This document shows, piece after piece, positions 1 through 11,062 of a stretch of 64,000 bases of DNA. Location of the stretch: the NCBI GenBank assembly GCA_030549775.1, contig CM060181.1:36519063-36583062 (forward strand), read 5' to 3'. Both the position numbers and the translations under genes were made by a program. Below the pieces are notes generated by a model. The model was not told the DNA's origin and searched no databases. It saw nothing but the letters and a program-made list of their open reading frames with translations. How positions within the stretch are numbered: the first letter of the stretch is position 1; every line of letters starts with the position of its first letter. The DNA comes from Tamarix chinensis. Lineage: Eukaryota > Streptophyta > Magnoliopsida > Caryophyllales > Tamaricaceae.

Positions 1-345
1 TGTGAACCCTAGCTCCACGTAGACCACCCTTCCATGCAAACCCTAACTCCCATGCAACATACCACACTTCCATGTAACCCTAATACTACCATGCAACATA
101 CCACATTTCCATGCAAACCCTAATTCCCATGCAACGTACCACACTTCCACGCAACCCTAATATCGCCATGCAACGTACCCCACTTCCATGCAACCCTAAT
201 ACCATGCAACGTACCACACTTCCATGCAACTCTAATACCACGCAACGTACCACACTTCCAAGCAATCCTAATACTGCCATGCAACATTAATATCATCACG
301 TGAAACCTTAACACCATGCAATATTAATAACATCATGCGAACCCT
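1..345. repeat. Degenerate ~36-39 bp minisatellite
   Basis: About eight imperfect head-to-tail units, each containing ACCACACTTCCATGCAA, then CCCTAATAC and CATGCAACGT. Unit length drifts between about 36 and 39 bases, and the array probably starts before the window. Because the period is often a multiple of three, the minus strand stays open and reads as a repeated WKCGTLHGI-type peptide. I take that as a by-product of the repeat, not a gene. Confidence 0.85.
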
Positions 346-779
346 AACATGCATGTCTTAAAGGCCACATCGCATATCATCACATACAAATAAAACACAT
401 GCCATATAACAACCCAAGATCATACGTGAACTCCACATCATATCATATACGACATAATTAATAATGATAACATAGAATACATGGCATATGAAGCACATAA
501 TGCATATAAACACACAAATGACCTTAGTAACACCCTTACCTAAAAGGTCACCAATCTTGGTGCACGCTCCTATTCCACCTGAGGGCTTTGACTGGGCTCA
601 CCTATTATGGGTCTTAATTAGCTTCCCTCCTAAAATACTATTAGTTTCTACTTATCCTAAGTCTTGGTTCTTAATTAACTACACCAAAAACTACTAAAAT
701 ACAAATAAAATACTATTGTAATTTAAGTAAAGAGGTGATATTGGGGTTTCTACCCTTCACCAAAATAAAGTTAGTAAAG
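346..779. other. Non-coding stretch, no gene recognised
   Basis: AT-rich sequence with many CATAT/ACATAT words. Around 520-640 is a less AT-rich block that could be an LTR or other repeat remnant, but I see no partner copy in the window. The 69-codon frame at 488 has no recognisable features. Confidence 0.5.
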
Positions 780-1109
780 GTAATAATAATAATAATAATA
801 ACAACAACAACAACAACAATAACAATAACAAACTATTACTAATAATAATAATATTAATAGAATTCTTAATAATAATAAAAATCTAAGCCTTAAAATTTCA
901 AGGTGGGGTTTCGACCCTACCCCTAAATAATAAAATACCATTCAATAATATTAATAACATATATTATTTATAATATTATTAAAATAATAAAGATAATAAT
1001 AATAATATTATTATTATTAATAAAAATAGTAATAATAATACTATAAAGCATAGGTGCGAATGATAACAAAATAATAAGGTCTCTGCCCTTCCAGAATAAT
1101 TAAAGATAA

Positions 1110-1161
<52 letters not shown>
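780..1161. repeat. TAA/AAC/AAT microsatellite cluster
   Basis: Several blocks of trinucleotide repeats: TAA then CAA runs at about 785-835, AATAAT blocks at about 835-1050, and a long uninterrupted TAA run at about 1108-1161. They are separated by short unique stretches such as GGTTTCGACCCTACC. No coding signal. Confidence 0.85.
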
Positions 1162-1164
<3 letters not shown>

Positions 1165-1250
1165 TATACATAAACATGGCCTTTAAATGAAAGATATAAT
1201 TATACATTGCTAGAAAGATATAATTATACACAAACATGGCCTTTAAATGA
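1162..1250 (+). repeat. 60-bp tandem duplication
   Basis: The segment AATTATACATAAACATGG followed by CCTTTAAATGA occurs at 1162-1190 and again, with one or two changes, at 1222-1250. It lies at the edge of the TAA microsatellite and is a simple local duplication. Confidence 0.75.
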
Positions 1251-2117
1251 TCTCATCAAAGCTCTCCTCAATCATTGATACAATCTTCTTCAATTTCTTA
1301 GATAGAGCCTTATTCAATCCTTTTTAAATTAAGATTGCCTTCATCTTCAACTTTCACAAGCCAAAGTTCATGAAATGATCAAAATTCTCTATATCAAACC
1401 TTGTTGACATCATCCTATAATATTTCACACACCTACATATAACCATTCATGCTAAGCTCACATACATATTAGATAGTGATTTTTTTTTTCAGATCAGTTC
1501 TTATGCCCTTCTCTTATGAATTTTTCCAAACCTAGTTTTATCTAATGAGGATAAATTTCCAACGCACTAGATTTCTATGTTATTCTTTCTTCATATGGGA
1601 AGCAATTTCATGAAATTAACAAGAGTTTCATGAGGTGAGATTATTACAATGCACAAAATTTCAAATGTAGGAAAAATACGAAACACTATGAAAGGGTAAA
1701 ATTATTTATTGATTTACCAAAAAAAACCTCAGGAGTAAATTTATGTACAGTACTATCTTTGAAATTAACTGAGGACGATGAGAGGTGCGATCTTATAAAA
1801 CGAACTAACGTGCTTATTTCATTCAATGTCCACTCATGATGTTCTACCACTACGCCCTTAGGCTAAATCACAAAAATATCCAAGGCATGAACCGGGTCCA
1901 ATCAATTGGCTATCCTGTCTTGAGGATACATTTTGTTATCCAGATCACTATTATAAGACATTGAATGCATGCCACAACCTCCGAGTCGTATAGCATTCTT
2001 CACCAGGAACAAAATCCTCCCTTTCCGCCCAAAAATATCTACAACGTCCCAAACCACGCCGAAAAATTAAACCCATACCTGTGCACATTCAGGACTACAT
2101 CAAATTACCTCGTTAAA
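1251..2117 (+). promoter_or_regulatory. Upstream region and probable 5' leader of the FHA gene
   Basis: No coding gene is seen here. A CCAAT-containing near-palindrome, CCAATCAATTGG, lies at 1898-1909, about 210 bases before the chosen start codon. An ATTATAAGAC sequence near 1949 is a weak TATA candidate. An ATG at 1965 is in frame with the gene and the intervening 51 codons are open, so a longer N-terminus is possible. The ATG at 2118 has A at -3 and G at +4 and is followed by a typical plastid transit-like sequence, so I prefer it. Confidence 0.45.
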
Positions 2118-4373
2118 ATGGAAGCAGCAGCATCTTCGTATGCTCAGTTCTCACAATCAAGCTCTAACCCTATTCTTAATGTTCCTCCTCCTCCATCAAT
2201 TTTTAAAGGTTATGCTTCTATTGCTTGTCAATCTGTTAATACTAATAGTAGGAATGGTGGTGGATTCAAGAGTTTATTGTCTCAACAACAACAGCGCTTT
2301 CTTCATTGTATGAAAATTAAGATCGGTGAAGATGATAGGAAAAGGTTATTAGTTGGGGTTGTACATGCTTCTCAGGTTCAAAAGGGTTCCGCAGCAGCTG
2401 CTATTAGTGATACTGACAAATGGGTTCTTGAACCTGTAGGTCAGTCATCATTCCTTTAGCTGTTACTACCTGATACTCGTCATATCAGATTGATTTGTCA
2501 ATGTGATTGGAGAAATTAATATGATTCAAATTTCAGGTGTGCCAACTGCCAAGCTAAGGGCATGCTCCTACCAAAATTGTTTGGGTGAAATTGAATTTCC
2601 GTACCACTGATTAATAATGCAAATGGCTGTGTATGCAGGGGATGGGGACTGGAAACATATAGGATACAGGGTTCAAATGCCAGGTTCATATGAAGTAGTA
2701 TCAGTAAGTACCTTGTCTCATTACTAGCTAACACATCGTAATAAAAAAAAAAAAATGAATGCAAAGCTTCTTGTGTTGATAATTGTTGGGTTCCCTTGAA
2801 TGGATTGATTTAATTGTACAATTTATTAATTAATTATATAGAGCAGTGTCATTGTTGGCCGAGTACCTGAGAAAGCTGATCTTGTAATTCCAGTTGCCAC
2901 AGGTACTGTACCTTTACAATACTTGTGTGGAGATTCAAATGTAGATAGTGCTAAATTAGTCACCAGACTGCACTTATATAATATAAGTGCTATGTTTACT
3001 GTAAACTTGTGCACAAGTTAAATGTATAATAAGATGTTTCTGCAATTAAGATAGTTTACTTGTACCAACTGATTAATGTGTATTTTGGGCAAAATTTATG
3101 AAAATGGCAGTTTCTGGTGTACATGCTCGGATTGAAAAGAAGGAAGGGAGTCTTTACATAACTGATCTTGACAGTACGAACGGGACGTTTGTAGGCGAGA
3201 AGCGGGTTAACCCTGGCGTTACCCTTAGTGTACCACCCGGCAGTCTACTTACATTCGGTATGAGTATGACACCTCAATTAATGCACCATGTTTATCAAAT
3301 AACATGTATATTGGTAGCCGAAACTGTTGGGATTTAGATCCAACTAGCAAGTTGGATCACCTCCTCAATGCTTTGTTCGGATTGAAAAAATAAAGTGATA
3401 AATATTAAAAATTAACGCGAATGAAATGAAGGTTAATCGGAGTAAAATATTTTAGAATATTATTTGGATAAACTTAATCTATCTTCAAATATTATTTTAA
3501 TTTTGTTTGAATTGAGATGAATGAAGGTTTAAAATAAAACAAATGATACTATATTTGAAGTTTCTTCTATGATAAATATATTAGGGGATGTTTTTGTCAT
3601 ATTAGATAAAAATTTATTTAATTTTTTTTCAACCACTTACGTTCAAATTAAACATTAACGAAAACAAGGGAAATTGAAGTGAATAAAAAATTAAAAACCT
3701 AGTTGAACTTTTTATTTTGTATCCAAATGGAGTAAATGGACTTCTATGTAACCTAGCTCATAGATCACTCCCCCATGCACTTTAATAAATAGAAGGTCAT
3801 CTCTACCATTGGGGGAATCACATTCATTTTTCAAGAATCACTTCTCTCTCTACAAATACTTTGTTTCTATTAAGTCCCTCTATGTCAAAAATATATATTA
3901 TATTATTGATTTTTTTATATAAAAAGAAAGTTATTTTAGAAAATTCAAAGACTATTTTTATTTTCACCCACATTTTTTTAATTATATATATATATATATG
4001 TATTAAATGCTTTATTATTTTTTGATAAAAATGTAGATGTAATTTTAAGATTATTTTTTTTTTATTTTTTTAAAATATAAAAAATTAGCAGAGTAATTTT
4101 TTTTATACGAATGGAGTATATTTTTCTCCTCTCACCCCTCCGTCCGAGATCCCACGTCAACAAAAAGGTTTCTACTAGAACCAAGATACCGCATTTAATT
4201 TGAGTTTTAATAAATTATAGAGGTAATAGTGTGTCCGAATTTTAATATATTGAAATATTTGATGTATCCTTTACGTGGAATATGTATTTGATATGTGTGT
4301 GTCTATACATACATACATACACCACTTGGCATAGCTAGTTCCTGTTAGTTCAACTTTCGGTTTGAGTGCCTAG

Positions 4374-4404
<31 letters not shown>

Positions 4405-4633
4405 CACACACACACTTGGTCATTCATTCCTACATCTATGTCAAAGCACTCTTCGTTATGCAAATTAATAATACGACTTCATGCTTGTTGATCCGTACTT
4501 TAATTCGATGGCAGGGGATACGCATCTGGCAATTTTTCGTGTATCGAAGCTTGAAAATGTACAAGTTGAAGAAGAACCAGGGCCATCTGTTGAGAACGTA
4601 GAGGCAGAGGAAATTAGTGAAACCACTAATTGA
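2118..4633 (+). CDS. Plastid-type single FHA-domain protein (5 exons)
   Basis: Exons 2118-2439, 2639-2703, 2842-2902, 3111-3257 and 4515-4633 join into 714 bases, 237 codons plus TGA, in one frame; all four introns have GT-AG borders. Residues 1 to about 60 are rich in Ser, Ala and Asn with few acidic residues, as in chloroplast transit peptides. Residues from about 103 to 207 form an FHA (forkhead-associated) fold, a phosphothreonine-binding module. The hallmark residues are present: G135-R136 in VIVGR, S151-x-x-H154 in VSGVHAR, and N173-G174 in DSTNGTF. The C-terminal tail is acidic (VEEEPGPSVENVEAEE). From memory it resembles the small plant proteins annotated as SMAD/FHA domain-containing, such as Arabidopsis AT2G21530; the binding partner is unknown to me. 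It is the only intact gene in the window and shows no damage. The in-frame ATG at 1965 would add 51 residues. The exon model is inferred from reading frame and family pattern only. Confidence 0.92.
3258..4514 (+). other. Large intron 4 of the FHA gene
   Basis: 1257 bases, against 138-208 for the other three introns. It begins GGTATGAG after the last base of exon 4 and ends GATGGCAG. It contains TA runs at about 3984-4000 and 4378-4397, ACATACATAC and ACACAC runs near 4306-4320 and 4401-4414, and poly-T stretches. No transposon coding sequence is visible inside it. Confidence 0.8.
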
Positions 4634-4656
4634 TTTTTAGAGTGATGGAGCTAACG

Positions 4657-4662
4657 AATAAA
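4657..4662 (+). terminator. Candidate poly(A) signal of the FHA gene
   Basis: AATAAA lies 24 bases after the TGA stop, followed by AT-rich sequence. Plant polyadenylation signals are loose, so this is a likely but unproven site. Confidence 0.5.
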
Positions 4663-4663
4663 A

Positions 4664-5406
4664 TCATATAGTTCTAAACTTATTTTGGTTTATAATTAAG
4701 AGTGAGTGATTGTAAATTTTGATGTGAAAGTGCAATATTCATTTCGATGTGCAACGTTTGGGTCAGTCTTCTTATGCGTTGAGTTTCTCTGGTCAATTCC
4801 CACTCCTCTTTGCGTTTCCCCCCCTCTTTTGGTTAATTGAAGCAAACATTCTGCGATATCCTACTTTAAAAAAAAAAAAGAAATCTAGTTAAATTTATAA
4901 AAGATTAAATATATAAGTTTATGTGGTTCATTTCATTTGAAAAATATATGAAAAACGTTTGAAACGTGAAAGAAAATGGAAAGTTTGGACCAATCGATCA
5001 ACAGGTAAACATAAAGCCAATGTTTTATTTCACACTAAGCAAATGATGATCATTCAATGGGCTTGCCCTAATTACCTACTCAAGTGTTTATTTGATTTTT
5101 CTTTACTTCAAATGGTTATAAAACTTAAAAAATATTATATTTTGAATTTGAAATGTTATTTTAAGGATTTTCCTAAATTTGTATAATATTTGAAAGTTAT
5201 TTCATATTTGTTGTAATAAATACCTATTTATTGGCCTTCTTCTCTATTACTTCAATAAAACTTATTTGGAAGCACTTAAGGCCATGTTTGGCATAGTGCT
5301 AAACATTATGGATATGATCATACATCTTCCCACAATTTTCCTTTTATATATTGGCCTTTTTGGTGTGTTTTAAACCCTAAACTACTATCCTTTTAGTAGA
5401 TGATAG
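4664..5406. other. Intergenic, nothing recognised
   Basis: AT-rich sequence downstream of the FHA gene. The 75-codon frame at 4959 has no family resemblance. No repeats shared with the rest of the window were noticed until 5407. Confidence 0.5.
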
Positions 5407-5767
5407 TAAAACATCCTCATTTTTTATTACTAAAAATTTTTATTTTGAAAACCTTACAAAAGCATAAAATTAATAAACACTTAGAAAAATAGGGTATTAT
5501 TGCCACACCTAACATAGGATAGACGTCAACTGTCTTTTCCATACTAGATACAAGGTTAAAAAACTAAAATCAACCAATCCCAATATAGAGTGCGCGAAAA
5601 CTGGTTATATAATATCAAAATGAAAGATTTCAAGTACAAGACCTCAACAATTCACAATATTTAAGTACGTGAGGAAAGAAAAATTATACTAAATTATAGG
5701 TTTGAAATTACAGAAAATCAAAATACAGTAAAACTTTAAAATCTCGTCCATCAAGGACCTCTCAAAG
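5407..5767 (-). mobile_element. Truncated gypsy LTR fragment (3' end)
   Basis: In reverse orientation this matches the terminal part of the LTRs at 22928-23497 and 25611-26167. Shared features are the AACATCC terminus with TTTACTACAAAAATTTTT-like sequence, the GGGTATTATTGCCACACC block, then TAGGATAGACGTC and TAGATACAAGG. It ends at ATCAAGGACC, directly against the start of the next LTR, so the next element probably inserted into it. Confidence 0.65.
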
Positions 5768-5920
5768 AGTAATACCCTATACTTTTGTATAATGGATGAA
5801 TAAGAATTTTTATCAAAATTTAGACCTTTGATTTTAATTCAATGTTATGACTTGATTTGGAATAAAATTTGATTTGAACTTATGTTGGAAAATGAAGTTT
5901 ATTGAGTTTTACAGGCAAAT

Positions 5921-6075
5921 GTATCGACTGGTTCAATGAACCAATCGATTGGCTTTTCATTTTAGTCAAATTGGGTTCTTTGACCAAACTGATTGATTGA
6001 TTGGGGGAAACTAGTCTACTGGTGATAGAATAGTCGATCGATTGATCCAAATCAATCGATTACTTTATCGAGCTG
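5921..6075. repeat. CCAATCGATTGG-type array, upstream of TATA
   Basis: Degenerate repeats of the form ACCAATCGATTGGTTT. A perfect 12-base palindrome CCAATCGATTGG lies at 5941-5952, and variants such as AGTCGATCGATTGATCC follow. It sits ~500 bases before the LTR TATA box. Confidence 0.8.
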
Positions 6076-6550
6076 GTTATATTTTTTTTGAGTTGGATTT
6101 TCGTGAAAAATCCTTTACACTAAAATGAAACCTTACCAACTCATACTAATTGTCTCTAAGAGATTCCTAACCATTTTATGACACATTTAACCCAAAATAT
6201 TACCTCGATTTGTTCTGGAGGTCAATTGAGCAAAATGAGTGAGAGAGTTGACCTCTTTAAATTTCTTCTTCCTCCTCTCTCCTCTATCTGATTTTGAGAT
6301 CGATTATTTTGACCTCATGAATGGTTTTGAGCAGCTAGAAGATTCTTTTCACACTAACCTGCCATTTCTTCATTCGTGTATACTAATTCTAGCCCAACTG
6401 ACCTAAGTTTTTCAGAGTCACCATTTAAGCTCGACATACTAGATCAGCAAGTCCTAGAAAAATCCATTTATTATATTCGAATTCAAATAGTCAATAGTAG
6501 AGTTTTGAGTTGTCTTCTGAGCCCTCTATGTTTCCTTTCAATTTGTTGGC

Positions 6551-6559
6551 TATAAATAG
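6551..6559 (+). promoter_or_regulatory. TATA box of the gypsy LTR
   Basis: TATAAATAG inside GGCTATAAATAGCCCC, followed by a pyrimidine-rich leader, as expected at the U3/R junction of an LTR. Confidence 0.75.
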
Positions 6560-7219
6560 CCCCAATCTTCCCTATAATTCACTTTCTTTTTGCCACCAAA
6601 TTTCCTTTAAGTTCTGCATGCTCCTCTATTTTCTCCATACTTTGAGCCTTGTATAGCTAACCTCTCACACTCTTTTGATTCTATCTCTAGCTCTTTCTTA
6701 TTTCAATTGTTAAGCAAGGTAGAGTTAGATTCTAGGAAAAAGGTTGAGTTGTTCAATTAACCATTTTCTCTATTTTGGTCTCAAATTAGTAAGTTTTGGT
6801 CTCTTATGTTTTAAGTTTGAAAATTGATAAGATTTTGGTATAATATATGAGTTTAAGATTTGTTTTTTTAAGGTTTTAAGAGCTGAAATTGTCACATATT
6901 TGGAAATTCTATTTTAAGGGGATTTAGTCTACATCAAGTAAGTGATTCTTGCTTCTAAAATGATTATTATGTGTTGCTACATGATAGGTAATATCTTTAG
7001 TTGGTTGATATATTTTGGTATAAAGAAATGTAGTTGTGTGCAGATTCTCTTGCCTAAATGACATAAATTGAGTAAAGAGAATGAAAATGGATAAATAGGC
7101 TATGTTGATATTATGGTGAGAAATGCGTGATACTTTGGTTGGTAATATGTTAGTTGCTGTTTATATATGTCCTATCATGACTAAAAATGATTTATATGAA
7201 AGAATCTACATCGTGTTGT

Positions 7220-7550
7220 GTTAGGACAAACTGATTGATAGATTAGGTCAAACTGATCAAATGGTTCCAAGAATAGTTGATTGGCTGACCCAACCCATCG
7301 ATTGGTACACCTATAGAGACCTTGGTCTTGATCTTTGGTTAAACTCATTGACTAGTTTGGACAAAAACAATTGATTGATCAATGAATAGTTGACTAGTTT
7401 GCCCCAAATCCATTGATGAGTTTGAAGAAAGTATGGTCTGGTTGAGTTAAACTAATCTACTGTTCGACCGAAACTGATCGACTAGTTAGTGCAATTGATT
7501 GACTGGGTACGCGAGACCGATCAATCTGTTTAACTAGTCTACATGATTTA
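7220..7550. repeat. CCAATCGATTGG-type array, downstream of TATA
   Basis: A second, longer array in the same LTR, about 670 bases after the TATA box, with units such as CCCATCGATTGGTAC and CGACTAGTTAGTGC. Having arrays on both sides of the promoter is typical of this LTR family in the window. Confidence 0.75.
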
Positions 7551-8033
7551 TTTCTTTGTGGTTTGGTTATTCTTGGGGTTTATGTTTGGAACTATACCAT
7601 GAATATTAATGGGATAAAATATAGATTTTAGCATGGACTATTGGCGTAATTAAGGGATTAAAATGAATCCTATCTTATAACATACATTATGAGTAATGTA
7701 AAGGCTAAAGGTGTACTCCACTTATGATAAGTCATAATATGGAGATAAGAGTAACGGGAATTAGTAAGGGTGTGAATTAAACCATATATTCGACATAAAT
7801 AAATTTAGCCAAGGGCAATGAGATAACCCACATGGTTGGGAAAATGGAAATATAAGGCCAAACATGGTTTAATATGGTAATTTACCATGTTTGCTTGTAT
7901 GGGACTTATATGATCACCCATCCTTATGAATAAAATACTAATAATTTAAAGTAAAGGAAAGTGAAGTTGAGTATAGGTTTGGGTTACCCGATCCTCAATT
8001 AGCTATCAAGAGTTAGTTTATCTTTGGGAATTT

Positions 8034-8264
8034 TTGGTGCCTTTGGGTAGGATCTTGAGAGATCTTGGTGCCTTAACTACGCTAGACACTAATAATGTAC
8101 TAGGGGTATTGATAATAAAAGGGTTTGGTTACCTAGGTGGTTGGCTATGGCCTGAACTTATGTCCATTGTTGTGATTGGCTTTGGCCTGGACTTATTTCT
8201 ACATGGTGATTGGGTTCGGCCTAGCACTTATATCCCTTTTTGGATAGGTTTCCATGGTATGTGA
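8034..8264 (+). repeat. LTR block shared by three copies (open frame)
   Basis: This block recurs at 40783-40980 (same strand) and 63409-63648 (opposite strand). Each copy has an open frame starting at the same place: MVPLGRILRDLGALTTLDT here, MVPLGRFLVDFGALSTLYI and MMPSVGILVDPSTFPNLDT in the others. The later part holds imperfect repeats around GGCCTGAACTTATGTCC. I know no protein family like this, and indels shift the alignment towards the end, so it is most likely non-coding LTR sequence. Confidence 0.55.
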
Positions 8265-9204
8265 GACCATAGGGTGGTACACAGGCTATCGTTCAATGAT
8301 AATATAAATGATAATCAATGAACGGTTGACAATTAGCTATGTAACAAAAGTAATGATATAGTTGACCAAATAGTTAAAGCTAGTTTATAAACTTGACTAA
8401 TTGGTTATGGAATGGAATATTAATTGTGGTGATTGACCTATATCATGCATGGATAAATGGATGGAATATCGTAATGGTATTGGATAAATGGAAATAACCC
8501 TAGGGGTTGTTGGATTATTCTTTGCTATTACTCATGAAAGTGGTTATGTGAAAGTGCCATGGTTTCCTAAGCATGATATTTTTACTTTAATCATATTGCA
8601 TATGATAGCATATGTTATGAACTCTTACTTCTATGTATAAAGTCCTACCATAATGATGGTCGTATATTATGATAAATTAGCATACTTGTGTACATTGAGG
8701 GACCAACTTTTCTTATATAGTATGTATCATATTGATGTACCCGTTTGCTCAGTCATCTGCTCATTTCCATGGGTAGAGGACCATGTGCAAGTTCTTAGGG
8801 ATGGCTAGTAATGGGCCTACCTCAGTTGGGTCAGGGCTTGTGATTTAGGAAATTCAAAAGGTTTTGGTGGAGTTTGTGGAGAACCATGTTATTATTTTAG
8901 GACTCATGTCCCATCCCAAGTTTTGTAACCCCATACTTTTAGTATGTATTCTGTAATAATTTGATTAGAACTTATTAGGGTCATTTGATGTAAACATTTT
9001 TGGAATTGCTTCAATTAAATGGTTATTTGAACACTCTATTGTTATAGTGTTTGGTTGGTTTAGCCTTATCTGATATAGGGTAGACGATGAACGTTTATCC
9101 TCTATTAAGTAAGGTGGTAACCCCCCATTTTTCTAAGTGTTTTTTCCTTCCGCAACTTATTTTAATAAAATTTTTCGATTGTGAAAAATAGGGGTGTTAT
9201 AGGT

Positions 9205-9217
9205 TGGTATTAGAGCC
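9205..9217 (+). promoter_or_regulatory. Primer-binding site (initiator Met-tRNA type)
   Basis: TGGTATTAGAGCC is one base from the TGGTATCAGAGC sequence complementary to the 3' end of plant initiator Met-tRNA. It lies a few bases after the LTR end and marks this LTR as the 5' one. Confidence 0.85.
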
Positions 9218-9443
9218 TTTTCTTAAAGGCGTGTCACTTCCAATAACAACTAGGATGATACCATATGTTGGTATTAGAACGGTTCCCAAAATATTTTCCA
9301 TTTTAAGAATTTTTAAATTGATACCATAAGATTTTAAGCATTTTAACCTACAGATAATTTTGAGCTAATACCATAGGAAGGTACCAGCCTTGAACTGAGA
9401 TTCTTTTTTCAATTTTTTGATAACTTCATTTATTTCAAACCTA

Positions 9444-10460
9444 GATGTCCATGAGTGAGATTTGGGTTGGGAATATGCTGTAGTTAGCTTATGCTTGTTT
9501 GTATGAGTCTTAGTACTCAATGGCCTAAACATTAGCCCTAACTTCTTTTAGTCTTAAAGACATGATGGCCACTAATCATTGATGCAAATACATCGAAGCC
9601 TTCATGAAGACCGTTGGAGTGTACTTGGAGGGCCAGATCCAAGCACCTCAACTTCCACCGGTGCCTATAACTACGCTAGCTCTAGAGGACTGGATTAGGA
9701 TGGTTGGGCATCATCACCCCCATTTTTAAAGTTCAGAAGGACCCAGACATCATGGAATGATGAGTCTGAGACATGGAGAAAACCTTTATCACCCGTGGTT
9801 ACCTAGGGGACAGAAGGGTAGACGTGGTCGTCTACTATCTGAGAGGAAGGGCACACATATAGTGGCATAGTATCTAGCGTAGGGGTGGAGAACCCATGAG
9901 TTGAAGCGTTACAAGTCAGATTCTACTCGACTCACCTGCGAATGAAGAAGTGCAATAAACCCATGGTTCTTTGGTAAGGGGGCATATCTATAGAGGAGTA
10001 TTATACTTTATTCATGGACCTGGTTTAGTTTGCCTCGAAGGTAGAAACCAACAAGGTGATGCAAGTTCACCGCTTTAAGATCAGGTTGGGGATCCAATAC
10101 TAGGAGCTACTGGTGGGAGTCACTCCATTAGATATGGTTGGAATGCAAAAGCATGCTTTGGAGGCATCCTAAGTTATTCAGGCTTAGAGTGCTCAAATAG
10201 GGAGTAAGAGGAAGTTAAAGGGTCGTTAGCATTCCAGTGACTATAAGAAGGCTTTCTCAGGTGGTATCTTAGTGCCAAGATTTGGTCAAAGGATGGGTTT
10301 AGTACCCAGATCGGGAGGATTTTCTATGGGTCGTTCTGAGGAAAGGCACTACCACTACAAGAGGTGTGGATCAAATCACCTAGGGGTCGACCGTAGAGGC
10401 AACAAGGTGATGTGCCATGAGTTTGGAATGGTGGGACACCAATCATCTGAATGCTAGGTT
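9444..10460 (+). pseudogene. Ty3/gypsy gag remnant with broken zinc knuckle
   Basis: Gag forms the particle shell and packages element RNA. Around 9985-10175 the translation resembles plant gypsy gag (IEEYYTLFMDLV, then a stop, then FASKVETNKVMQVHRFKIRL). At 10416-10457 is a CCHC-like knuckle, CHEFGMVGHQSSEC, in which the second Cys of C-x2-C is Phe. Stops and frameshifts are frequent, including one inside the gag core, so no capsid protein can be made. The same gag is recognisable on the minus strand at 24200-25600. The first ATG near 9444 is a guess. Confidence 0.75.
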
Positions 10461-10666
10461 AGTAATGACAGTATTCTAAGGATTCGGACTAGAGCTTAGA
10501 GCACAAGATCTATTCAGCAGCCATAGCTCATATACAAAGAGTTCCTCCATCATCAGCTAATGCCGCTAGCTGAGCGAGTTATACTAGAGTTCCAAGGACT
10601 TACCCTTTTCAGCAAGGATAGGGATTAGCTAGCAATATAGGAGTTCCATCAATAGGGTACCTGAAC

Positions 10667-10900
10667 ATGATGAGTCAGGCAGAGGTAGAATGCCATGTCG
10701 ATGTGGTGACCAGTATGCTCATTATCTATACTCATTCTTCCTACATTCTATTTTATTCTATTGCTTCACATTCTTTTTTGGCGTCTACTTTTGTAACTAG
10801 ATTTACCTTATCTTATTTTGGTAGCATTTCTACTTTTTTCATTTTGCCTTTGGGGTATATAATTGCATGCTCTAGGTTATATTAAGGGGTTGTGAAGTTA
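10667..10900 (+). pseudogene. Gypsy protease remnant, active site lost
   Basis: The retropepsin region of pol, which would cut the polyprotein. LFYSIASHSFLASTFVTRF aligns with the plant gypsy pattern LFDSGASHSF: the catalytic D-S-G is replaced by Y-S-I while ASHSF is kept. It lies between the gag knuckle and the RT start, as in the normal gene order. An open frame covers 10667-10885 but cannot be functional. Confidence 0.7.
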
Positions 10901-11062
10901 GTAGAAGGCATAGAGTTTTGCTTAGACCTCATAGAGTTGGAGTTGTGGGATTTCAATGGAATTGTTAGAATGGATATGCTAGGAAGTTATCGAGCAGTAA
11001 TATATTGTGTGTAAGAATGTATGGTTATGTGAGGACCAAAAGGTATTAGGGTTTCATATCGT

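Larger units (their letters stand above)
5768..9201 (+). mobile_element. Ty3/gypsy 5' LTR, ~3.4 kb
   Basis: The start is AGTAATACCCTATAC (expected TGTAATACCC) and the end is AATAGGGGTGTTATA, directly before a primer-binding site. Inside are CCAATCGATTGG-type arrays at about 5921-6075, a TATA box at 6551, a pyrimidine-rich leader to about 6720, a second array at about 7220-7550, and a block at 8034-8264 also found in the LTRs at 38642 and 62943. The final ~150 bases match those of the LTR ending at 41848. Very long LTRs occur in several plant gypsy lineages; the exact start is uncertain by some tens of bases. Confidence 0.75.

Noticed and set aside
86..317. Two minus-strand frames with a repeated ~12-residue peptide
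   Set aside because: By-product of a minisatellite whose period is near a multiple of three; no start context or domain.
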